Notes: generated by a model from the sequence alone, not told the origin. DNA of 5,215 bases from Oscillospiraceae bacterium (GCA_030527085.1 JAUNBN010000107.1:1-5215), one strand, 5' to 3'; shown: positions 1 to 4,526, numbered from the stretch's first letter. Numbers and translations: made by a program.

Positions 1-48
1 CATGTAGCCCGTCGGGCTGGGAGCGAAGCGCGTCCTCACGTTTTTCAT
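1..48 (-). CDS. gltX: Glutamyl-tRNA synthetase, N-terminal fragment (runs off left edge)
   Basis: Only 16 codons are in the window, read leftward from an ATG at 48-46: MKNVRTRFAPSPTGYM. The RTRFAPSPTGYM block is the N-terminal signature of bacterial glutamyl-tRNA synthetase. It leads into the HIGH-type ATP-binding motif of this class I enzyme, and here that motif would lie just past the edge. The enzyme charges tRNA-Glu (in many Firmicutes also tRNA-Gln, later amidated) in the cytoplasm. The start is supported by a GGAGG ribosome-binding site at 59-63 on the minus strand, 10 nt before the ATG, and by a well-formed upstream promoter at 187-215. It is divergent from trpS. The related Glu-Q-tRNA(Asp) synthetase has a similar block but normally reads FAPSPSG, so gltX is the better call. 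The rest of the gene cannot be assessed. Confidence 0.85.
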   Translation of the reverse strand, partial: MKNVRTRFAPSPTGYM

Positions 49-99
49 TATTTCAAGTCCTCCAAGACCCGTTTTGCATATGCCGTTTTTTTGGGGAGT

Positions 100-170
100 G
101 TCTCACCGCGTGGATTTTTCTCTGTCTTTCCCCCGCCTACGGCGGGGGAAAGACAGCATATTACACGCTT
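100..170 (+). repeat. Dispersed palindromic repeat, copy 1 (in gltX leader)
   Basis: The core is a perfect inverted repeat with 16-bp arms (122-137 and 141-156) around a 3-nt TAC loop. The flanks also match copy 5: a GTCNCACCGNGTGG-like block lies upstream (100-113) and a CATNTTACACGCTT-like block downstream (157-170). Neither strand has a U-tract after the stem, so it is not a typical terminator. It falls inside the predicted gltX 5' leader and upstream of the trpS start site, so only the gltX transcript should contain it. Confidence 0.8.
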
Positions 171-186
171 TGGGAAACTCCGTTTT

Positions 187-215
187 ATTTTATTTCCGCG
201 CGCGCGCTTTGTCAA
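187..215 (-). promoter_or_regulatory. Promoter of gltX (sigma-A type)
   Basis: Read on the minus strand, a perfect TTGACA -35 box (215-210) is followed after exactly 17 bp by TAAAAT (192-187), one base from the consensus -10. Transcription would start near 180, giving a leader of about 130 nt before the gltX ATG. The spacer contains an alternating CG run (197-207). The -35 box directly abuts that of the opposing trpS promoter. Confidence 0.75.
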
Positions 216-225
216 TTGACAAAGC
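206..225. promoter_or_regulatory. Perfect 20-bp palindrome spanning both -35 boxes (candidate operator)
   Basis: The sequence GCTTTGTCAATTGACAAAGC is identical to its reverse complement, with the axis between 215 and 216. The central 12 bp are the two abutting -35 hexamers and are symmetric for that reason alone. The outer GCTT and AAGC arms are extra symmetry not needed by either promoter. A dimeric regulator bound here would block both promoters at once. No regulator family can be named from the sequence. Confidence 0.5.
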
Positions 226-245
226 TTCTTTGAGGCTATTATAAT
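216..245 (+). promoter_or_regulatory. Promoter of trpS (consensus sigma-A)
   Basis: Perfect TTGACA (216-221) and perfect TATAAT (240-245) are separated by 18 bp. Transcription would begin around 251-252, giving an untranslated leader of about 200 nt before the trpS ATG at 451. This is the best promoter match in the window. Its -35 box touches that of the divergent gltX promoter. Confidence 0.85.
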
Positions 246-306
246 TGCAGAAGCGGCCTAATCAACATGTGTGATGCTGAATTTTCCCACCTTTAATGTT
301 AAGTTA

Positions 307-341
307 GGGTGCTTCCCCCGCTTTCGGAGGGGAAAACACCC
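307..341 (+). repeat. Degenerate palindromic repeat, copy 2 (in trpS leader)
   Basis: An imperfect inverted repeat runs from GGGTG (307-311) to CACCC (337-341) around the family core CCCCCGCTTTCGGAGGGG. It has one mismatch and one bulged A near the base. It lies about 55 nt into the predicted trpS transcript. There is no U-tract after it, so it is a structured leader element or repeat relic, not an obvious attenuator. Confidence 0.6.
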
Positions 342-450
342 GATAAATACGCACAGGGGCGGATAGCCTGAGCCTTTGACGGGGAAAAACCGCGAAAAAT
401 CCACGGAACGGGGCACGCCCAAAGAAAACAGCTCGGGAAGAGGACGGAGC

Positions 451-1446
451 ATGGAAGAAACCAAAAGACCGCGCGTATTGAGCGGAATACAGCCCACCGG
501 CGGCTTTACGCTGGGCAACTATATCGGCGCCATAAGAAACTGGGACAAGCTGCAGGACGACTGCGAGTGCCTCTACTGCGTTGTTGACCTGCACTCCATT
601 ACCATACGCCACGAGCCCGCCGCGCTGCGCAGGCAGATACGCGAGGCGGCGGCGATGCTTTTGGCCTGCGGCGTAGACCCGGGGCGCGCCGTGCTCTTTA
701 TTCAGGGCGACGTCTCGGCGCACGCCGAGCTCTCCTGGATTCTCTCCTGCTACACGCAGTTCGGCGAGCTATCCCGCATGACGCAGTTTAAGGACAAGAG
801 CCAGAAGCACCCTGAAAATGTGAACGCCGGACTTTTTACCTACCCCGTTTTGATGGCCGCGGACATCCTGCTCTATCAGGCCGACCTCGTTCCGATAGGC
901 GCGGACCAGAAGCAGCACCTTGAGCTCGCTCGCAACATAGCCGAACGCTTCAACGGCATCTACGGCGAGGTCTTCACCGTTCCCGAGGGCTATTTCCCGA
1001 AGGTCGGCGGAAGAGTAATGTCGCTGCAGGACCCCGCCTCCAAGATGAGCAAGAGCGACGAAAACGAGAACGCAAAGATTATGCTGACCGACGGCCCTGA
1101 CGCGATTATTCGCAAATTCAAGCGCGCCGTAACGGACTCCGAAAGCACAGTCTGTGCCGCCGAAAACAAGCCGGGCATAGTAAACCTCATGACCATCTAT
1201 TCCGCCCTGAGCGGCAGGAGCTTTGAGGAGATAGAAAGGGAGTTCGAGGGCCGCGGCTACGGAGATTTCAAGCTCGCCGTCGGCGAGTGCGTCGCCTCGG
1301 AGCTGGCTCCCATTCAGGGTGAATACGCGCGCATCTTAGCCGACAAGAGCTACCTCGACGGCGTCTTGGCCGAGGGGGCCTCGCGTGCGAGCGCTCTGGC
1401 CCAGAGGACGCTCGCGAAGGTGAGCCGCAAGATAGGGCTAAAATAG
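451..1446 (+). CDS. trpS: Tryptophanyl-tRNA synthetase
   Basis: This cytoplasmic class I enzyme activates tryptophan with ATP and charges tRNA-Trp. The 331 residues are the normal length for a bacterial TrpRS. The N-terminal LSGIQPTGG block (10-18) leads into TLGNYIG (20-26), the TrpRS form of the HIGH motif. GADQKQHLELARNIAERFN lies at about 150-168, and the KMSKS ATP-binding loop is intact at 198-202 within PASKMSKSD. MAADILLYQ (135-143) carries the conserved Asp of the tryptophan pocket. The ATG at 451 follows an AGGA/GGAG-rich site (441-449) and begins immediately before conserved sequence. An upstream in-frame TTG at 376 would add 25 poorly conserved residues without a ribosome-binding site, so I reject it. 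The gene is driven by the promoter at 216-245 and is probably cotranscribed with the hydrolase 50 bp downstream. I find no T-box consensus (GGTGGNACCGCG) in its leader. Confidence 0.97.
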   Translation: MEETKRPRVLSGIQPTGGFTLGNYIGAIRNWDKLQDDCECLYCVVDLHSITIRHEPAALRRQIREAAAMLLACGVDPGRAVLFIQGDVSAHAELSWILSCYTQFGELSRMTQFKDKSQKHPENVNAGLFTYPVLMAADILLYQADLVPIGADQKQHLELARNIAERFNGIYGEVFTVPEGYFPKVGGRVMSLQDPASKMSKSDENENAKIMLTDGPDAIIRKFKRAVTDSESTVCAAENKPGIVNLMTIYSALSGRSFEEIEREFEGRGYGDFKLAVGECVASELAPIQGEYARILADKSYLDGVLAEGASRASALAQRTLAKVSRKIGLK

Positions 1447-1496
1447 GAAGCGGGCCAAAAGAGTTTTACACAGGGATAATCCCGGAAAGGAAAACT

Positions 1497-2465
1497 ATGG
1501 ATACATACAAGCTGGACAGCCGCGAGACGATAGAGCTCGGAGGGGTAAAGCAGAGCATATGTCTGCGCGCCGCGGATGAAAAACTCCCGTTGCTGCTCTT
1601 TCTGCACGGCGGCCCGGGGGTCTGCGACAGGCATTGGGTGCTGAAATACCAGTCCTCTTTGGCCGAGAGCGCTGTTATGATATGCTGGGACCAGCGCGGC
1701 AGCGGACTCTCCTATGATAAGGCCTATAAGCCGGAGGATTTCTCCGTAGACCTGATGGTCAGCGACGCGGCCGAGCTTGCCGAAAAGCTCTGCGAGCGCT
1801 TCGAGCGCGAAAAGCTGATAATCGTCGGCCACTCCTGGGGCTCGCTGCTCGGAACCCTGCTCGCAAAGCGCTGCCCTGAGCATATAGCGGCCTATATCGG
1901 AATGGGGCAGTTTGTTCGAGGGGATGAGAACGAGGCGATGTCCTATGATTTTGTTATGAATGTCGCGCGTGAGACGGGCAACAAAAAAGCGCTCGCCGAA
2001 CTCGAGCGCATAGGCGCGCCAATAAAGGGCCACTACAAGAGCCTGGACGATTTGATGGTGCAGCGCAACTGGATGACCAAGTTCGGCGGCGGCGCATACA
2101 AGCATAAGGAGAGCATCTGGACTTCGATGGTTCTGCCGCTGCTCGCGACTCCGGAATACCGCCTCACAGACCTTTACAATTATTACAAGGGCAGCTTCTT
2201 CTCTCTGGGCGCGCTCTGGGACGAGGTAGTTGACGCCAATCTCGAGCGCGACGTCAAATCTCTCGAAATGCCCGTCTTTCTCACCGAGGGCCGCCACGAC
2301 CAGAACACGCCGCCCTCTATTGCCGAGCGCTGGTTTGAGGCGCTCGAGGCCCCGAAAAAGGAGTGGATCTGGTTTGAAAGCTCGGCTCACTCGCCTATAA
2401 AGGAGGAGCCGGAGCTCTGGGGCGAAACCGTCAAGGGCATAATAGCCTCGCTAGGGCAGTTTTAG
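1497..2465 (+). CDS. Alpha/beta hydrolase, prolyl aminopeptidase-like (S33 type)
   Basis: This is a 322-residue soluble hydrolase with no signal peptide. It has the oxyanion-hole motif HGGPG at 37-41 and the DQRGSG signature of proline iminopeptidases at 65-70. The nucleophile elbow is GHSWGS (111-116, Ser113). The acid is probably Asp268 in GRHDQ, and the His is His298 in SSAHSP, so the triad looks complete. A cap region lies roughly between residues 140 and 235. The family removes N-terminal proline or other residues from small peptides, but S33-like proteins also include esterases and other hydrolases, so the substrate is uncertain. The start is the ATG preceded by GGAAAGG (1484-1490, 6-nt spacing). 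The 50-bp gap from trpS has no clear promoter or terminator, suggesting readthrough from trpS. A terminator-like repeat begins about 40 bp after the stop. Confidence 0.85.
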   Translation: MDTYKLDSRETIELGGVKQSICLRAADEKLPLLLFLHGGPGVCDRHWVLKYQSSLAESAVMICWDQRGSGLSYDKAYKPEDFSVDLMVSDAAELAEKLCERFEREKLIIVGHSWGSLLGTLLAKRCPEHIAAYIGMGQFVRGDENEAMSYDFVMNVARETGNKKALAELERIGAPIKGHYKSLDDLMVQRNWMTKFGGGAYKHKESIWTSMVLPLLATPEYRLTDLYNYYKGSFFSLGALWDEVVDANLERDVKSLEMPVFLTEGRHDQNTPPSIAERWFEALEAPKKEWIWFESSAHSPIKEEPELWGETVKGIIASLGQF

Positions 2466-2494
2466 GCAAGCTCTCCCGCGTGCAAGTGAATCAA

Positions 2495-2561
2495 GAGTGG
2501 GTTCGAGGCTGTATTTTCCCCCCGCCTTCGGAGGGGGAAATACAGCCTTTTTCACCGCCTT
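2495..2561 (+). repeat. Dispersed palindromic repeat, copy 3
   Basis: The arms GGCTGTATTT (2507-2516) and AAATACAGCC (2538-2547) pair perfectly around a C-rich/G-rich core with a CCTTCGG tip. The upstream GAGTGGGT (2495-2502) and downstream TTTTTCACCGCCTT match the flanks of copies 1 and 5, so the repeat unit is longer than the hairpin. Confidence 0.8.
2507..2552 (+). terminator. Rho-independent terminator of the trpS-hydrolase transcript
   Basis: The copy 3 hairpin has at least 15 paired bases including a five-G/five-C run. It is followed directly by TTTTT (2548-2552) and lies 41 bp after the hydrolase stop codon. The position, strong stem and U-tract fit an intrinsic terminator built from a dispersed repeat. 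Confidence 0.75.
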
Positions 2562-2600
2562 AAAAACGCCATGCGTGGCGCGGGGCGGCGGGAAATATGT

Positions 2601-2638
2601 AAAAAAGCACGGCGGCACAGTCTCCCCGACTGTGCCGC
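2601..2638 (-). terminator. Hairpin, probable terminator of the desulfoferrodoxin transcript
   Basis: A perfect 11-bp stem (2612-2622 with 2628-2638) closes a 5-nt loop. Read leftward from the desulfoferrodoxin gene, the stem is followed after 5 nt by six Ts (2606-2601). The gap before the U-tract is longer than ideal. Rightward it is followed by the less U-rich TTATAATACTT, so it may also act weakly on the plus strand. A smaller 5-bp stem at 2567-2580 followed by TTTTT on the minus strand could back it up. Confidence 0.5.
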
Positions 2639-2683
2639 TTATAATACTTAGAGATATGCGGGCGTGCCTCTTAGGAGCGCTCC

Positions 2684-2734
2684 GGGTTATCTCCCCCGTC
2701 TTCGTCGGGGGAAACACAGCAGCATACCCGCTTT
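2684..2734 (+). repeat. Dispersed palindromic repeat, copy 4 (degenerate arms)
   Basis: The core TCCCCCG (2692-2698) pairs with CGGGGGA (2706-2712) around a TCTTCGT centre. The 3' flank, ACAGCAGCATACCCGCTT, resembles that of copies 1 and 5, but the 5' outer arm (CTGTAT) is lost. A longer imperfect inverted repeat, 2658-2667 with 2722-2731 (two wobble mismatches), encloses it. A separate perfect 10-bp palindrome, GGAGCGCTCC, lies at 2674-2683. All of this is just downstream of the desulfoferrodoxin stop codon. Confidence 0.65.
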
Positions 2735-2739
2735 TAATC

Positions 2740-3123
2740 TTACAGCTCAACCTTCCAGAGCCCGTGCAGGTTGCAGTATTCGTAGACCGCGAGGGGGCGG
2801 TCGCCGGGAGAGAGGATGAACTCGGCCTTAGGCTCCTCGCCGGGCTTGAGCACCGCGCGCTGGCCTCCGCGCTCGGTCTTGAGGTATATCCACTGTATGA
2901 AATGCTCCTCGAGCATCGGGTGAATGGTGGAGCCTACCTGGACAAAGACGCGGTCGCCCTCAACTCTCACCTCGGGAACGTGCTTTTCCTGAGCCGCGTC
3001 GGTGGTGTTTGCTTTAATTTCGCTCATGGCCTCGCCGCAGCAGAAGGGATTAACTCCGCTGTCGTGTATCATACCTACTAAATTCCCGCAATGCCTGCAG
3101 AGGTAAAATCTTCTATCTTCCAT
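2740..3123 (-). CDS. dfx: Desulfoferrodoxin (class I, two-iron superoxide reductase)
   Basis: This cytoplasmic protein of 127 residues reduces superoxide to hydrogen peroxide without making oxygen. Both iron sites look complete. The N-terminal desulforedoxin-type Fe(Cys)4 centre has Cys9 and Cys12 (CRHCG) plus the adjacent pair Cys28-Cys29 (FCCGEAM). The C-terminal catalytic Fe(His)4Cys centre has His48, His68, His74, Cys117 and His120 (CNLHG). Glu46-Lys47 just before His48 is the EKH motif known in superoxide reductases for its catalytic lysine. Length and ligand spacing match classical Desulfovibrio desulfoferrodoxin. The ATG at 3123 is preceded by GGAGGT (3136-3131) with a 7-nt gap; an in-frame TTG at 3138 would overlap that site and is rejected. 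It is divergent from thioredoxin, and electrons probably come from rubredoxin-like carriers encoded elsewhere. Its presence points to an anaerobe. Confidence 0.96.
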   Translation of the reverse strand: MEDRRFYLCRHCGNLVGMIHDSGVNPFCCGEAMSEIKANTTDAAQEKHVPEVRVEGDRVFVQVGSTIHPMLEEHFIQWIYLKTERGGQRAVLKPGEEPKAEFILSPGDRPLAVYEYCNLHGLWKVEL

Positions 3124-3265
3124 TATACTGACCTCCAATATGTTTGAGCGCTGTGCGCTTTATGAAACTATAATATATTTGTTGAAAAAAAGGAACAGTG
3201 ATATAGTTACAGAATAAGCGCACGGCCCCGAGATATACTACAAAAAACGAAAGGAGCCCATCACT
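3124..3265. promoter_or_regulatory. Divergent control region of desulfoferrodoxin and thioredoxin
   Basis: These 142 bp must hold promoters for both genes. An AT-rich centre (about 3161-3216) is flanked by an inverted repeat, 3150-3160 with 3216-3226 (10 of 11 positions). A plus-strand TATAAT at 3169-3174 has TTGAGC 19 bp upstream (3144-3149), a weak but possible thioredoxin promoter. TATACT at 3234-3239 is a second -10 candidate without a good -35. On the minus strand, TATTATAGT within 3166-3174 is the likeliest desulfoferrodoxin -10, also without a clear -35. A 5-bp hairpin (3147-3151 with 3155-3159) lies just upstream of the desulfoferrodoxin ribosome-binding site. Confidence 0.5.
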
Positions 3266-3571
3266 ATGGCGGTCGTAACGATTACAAAAGATAACTTTGA
3301 AGCTGAGGTCACAAATTCCGAAAGAACCGTTCTTCTCGATTTCTGGGCCGAATGGTGCGGGCCCTGCCGCAGGCTTTCCCCGCTTATCGACGAGCTTTCC
3401 GAGGAGCACGCGGACGTAAAATTCGGCAAGGTGAACGTAGACGAGCAGCCCGAGCTCGCCTCCAAATACGGGGTGATGAGCATACCTATGCTGGTAGTGT
3501 TTAAGGGCGGCGAGGCCGTTTCCACCTCCGTTGGAGTAAAGCCCAAGTCCGAAATAGAAGCTATGCTGTAA
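3266..3571 (+). CDS. trxA: Thioredoxin
   Basis: This 101-residue single-domain cytoplasmic thiol-disulfide oxidoreductase is close to the usual thioredoxin length. The redox motif WCGPC is at 30-34 (Cys31, Cys34). The buried acid Asp25 (LLDFWAEW) and the cis-proline Pro74 (MSIPM) are present, as is a glycine at 90 near the C-terminal helix. It should be reduced by thioredoxin reductase and in turn reduce peroxidases, ribonucleotide reductase and oxidised proteins. The start ATG follows AAGGAG (3251-3256) with a 9-nt gap. It ends with two stop codons in tandem (TAA TAG). It is head to head with the superoxide reductase gene, suggesting a shared oxidative-stress role. A strong terminator lies about 80 bp downstream, so it looks monocistronic. 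Confidence 0.96.
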   Translation: MAVVTITKDNFEAEVTNSERTVLLDFWAEWCGPCRRLSPLIDELSEEHADVKFGKVNVDEQPELASKYGVMSIPMLVVFKGGEAVSTSVGVKPKSEIEAML

Positions 3572-3587
3572 TAGAGCTTTAAACACC

Positions 3588-3620
3588 GGAATCCTCGCTT
3601 TCGACGGGGCAATCACCCCC
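3588..3620 (+). repeat. Degenerate palindromic repeat, copy 6
   Basis: The stretch shares CGCTTTCG, then GGGG, then CACCC, in the same order and near-identical spacing as copy 2 in the trpS leader, but the C-rich left arm has decayed. It lies between the thioredoxin stop and its terminator. The assignment rests on short matches only. Confidence 0.35.
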
Positions 3621-3652
3621 AGCAAACGACTCTTTGGGCAAGCCCTAAACGC

Positions 3653-3685
3653 AGAAGCGGCCCCTTTCGGCGGCCGCTTCTTTTT
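3653..3685 (+). terminator. Rho-independent terminator of thioredoxin
   Basis: A perfect 10-bp GC-rich stem, AGAAGCGGCC (3653-3662) with GGCCGCTTCT (3672-3681), has a 9-nt loop. It runs directly into a T-tract (3681-3685). It has no U-tract in the reverse direction, so it serves only the plus strand. Confidence 0.85.
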
Positions 3686-3718
3686 GCTTGTCTGCAAGTC
3701 TTTTGAGCCTTAGAGAAC

Positions 3719-3788
3719 GTCCCCACCGAGTGGGTCTTTCGCTGTATCCTGCCCGCCAAAGGAGGGGGAATACAGCATTTTGTACGCT
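3719..3788 (+). repeat. Dispersed palindromic repeat, copy 5
   Basis: GCTGTAT (3741-3747) pairs with ATACAGC (3770-3776) around an imperfect core in which several Cs are changed. It keeps the whole extended unit: a small 5-bp hairpin CCCAC-CGA-GTGGG (3722-3734) on the left, and CATTTTGTACGCT on the right. These match copy 1 over about 70 bp. It lies downstream of both convergent genes (thioredoxin and lipoprotein). No U-tract follows on the minus strand. Confidence 0.75.
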
Positions 3789-3807
3789 AACAGGCCGCTT
3801 TCAAGCC

Positions 3808-4491
3808 TTAAGCGGCAATACCGCTGAGATCCATTTCAGTATATCCGGTGGGAATCTCGAACTTGGAGCTGTCAACGGTATTGGAGATGCTCTCTACCTT
3901 GACCCAGGTTCCGACCTCCTCGCCGTCCATCGTGAGCATATAGACAAGGTCACTGCCCGAGAAGAGGTATCGCGTAACTACGTCGTCGCTTACAAACTCC
4001 TCGTAATCGTAGCTCGCGCCCTCGTAGTCCATGGTACCCGTGGAACTGGGCTCGCTGGAGACGTCCTCGTCTATAAATTCGTCTACCGGATTGGTCTCGA
4101 CCGCTTCCTCAAGAGATACGGTCATATACATCTGCATGTCGTCCAGAATCAGATAGGCCACGGTTTCATCGGTGACCATACGGAAGCTCATTCCCTCAGC
4201 CGTGGCTTCAAGGAATATATTATCGCCGTCCATGCCCATAGTGGCTACGCCCGTGATGTCGGGCATCGAGAAGCTCATAGTCATCTGGTCGCCCTTGAAA
4301 TAGCGGTTAAAATAGTCAGCCGTCTTGCTGCCGCTTGAAACAACCGCGGGTTCAGGCGTGGCGGCGGACTCGGCGGCGGACTCAGAGGCTCCCTCCGCGG
4401 TTCCCTCCGCGGGCTGCTCCGCCTGCTGGCCGCATGCCGCCAGCGCAAACACAAGCGCAAGCGCGAGAATAAGTGCTAAAAGCTTTTTCAT
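3808..4491 (-). CDS. Secreted lipoprotein, possibly LolA/LppX-like fold
   Basis: This 227-residue exported lipoprotein begins with MKKLL and a hydrophobic stretch (4-19) ending in the lipobox LAAC, so Cys20 should be lipid-modified and anchor it on the outer face of the membrane. Residues 21-50 form a flexible linker rich in Ala, Glu, Ser and Pro. The rest is acidic and beta-strand-like, with alternating segments such as MTMSFSMPD, VAYLILDDMQMYMTV and LVYMLTMDG, ending in FEIPTGYTEMDL. That pattern recalls the LolA/LppX class of lipid-binding half-barrels, but this is an impression, not a demonstrated match. I chose the second of two adjacent ATGs: TAAGGAG (4504-4498) is 6 nt from it but only 3 nt from the first (4494). 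It has its own promoter candidate (4558-4586), lies 153 bp downstream of the YibE/F gene on the same strand, and has no clear terminator. Confidence 0.75.
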   Translation of the reverse strand: MKKLLALILALALVFALAACGQQAEQPAEGTAEGASESAAESAATPEPAVVSSGSKTADYFNRYFKGDQMTMSFSMPDITGVATMGMDGDNIFLEATAEGMSFRMVTDETVAYLILDDMQMYMTVSLEEAVETNPVDEFIDEDVSSEPSSTGTMDYEGASYDYEEFVSDDVVTRYLFSGSDLVYMLTMDGEEVGTWVKVESISNTVDSSKFEIPTGYTEMDLSGIAA

Positions 4492-4507
4492 CATTTTCTC
4501 CTTAATT

Positions 4508-4518
4508 TGTATTCCCCC
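4508..4518 (+). repeat. Half-arm fragment of the palindromic repeat
   Basis: TGTATTCCCCC matches the left arm of the repeat family; its complement, GGGGGAATACA, is identical to the right arm of copy 5. The partner arm is absent. It lies in the lipoprotein leader, four bases upstream of the ribosome-binding site. Confidence 0.35.
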
Positions 4519-4526
4519 ATCTGGGA

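Noticed and set aside
100..114. CACCGCG resembling the end of a T-box motif
   Set aside because: Only part of the T-box consensus is present, it lies on the plus strand upstream of the trpS promoter, and it is part of the dispersed repeat flank.
247..258. GCAGAAGCGGCC shared with the left arm of the thioredoxin terminator (3651-3662)
   Set aside because: About one 12-base match is expected by chance in a window of this size, and no right arm follows the first copy.
267..296. Nine-codon ORF in the trpS leader as an attenuation peptide
   Set aside because: It has no tryptophan codons, no ribosome-binding site and no following terminator hairpin.
376..450. In-frame TTG start giving trpS 25 extra N-terminal residues
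   Set aside because: No ribosome-binding site precedes the TTG, the added residues are low-complexity and unlike TrpRS, and the ATG at 451 has a good purine-rich site right before the conserved N-terminus.
1350..2390. Long minus-strand open frame opposite trpS and the hydrolase
   Set aside because: It lies antisense to two well-supported genes, has no ribosome-binding site or recognisable domain, and is explained by codon bias of the opposite strand.
2497..3081. Plus-strand open frame across the intergenic region and antisense to desulfoferrodoxin
   Set aside because: It translates the palindromic repeats and the reverse strand of a clear gene; the Pro/Lys/Gly-rich peptides come from the repeat sequence.
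3124..3138. TTG start at 3138 for desulfoferrodoxin
   Set aside because: The TTG overlaps the GGAGGT that correctly spaces to the ATG at 3123, and the ATG start gives cysteine positions 9, 12, 28 and 29 as in known desulfoferrodoxins.
3165..3182. PerR box in the desulfoferrodoxin-thioredoxin intergenic region
   Set aside because: The best alignment to TTATAATNATTATAA matches only about half of the positions, as expected for any AT-rich stretch.
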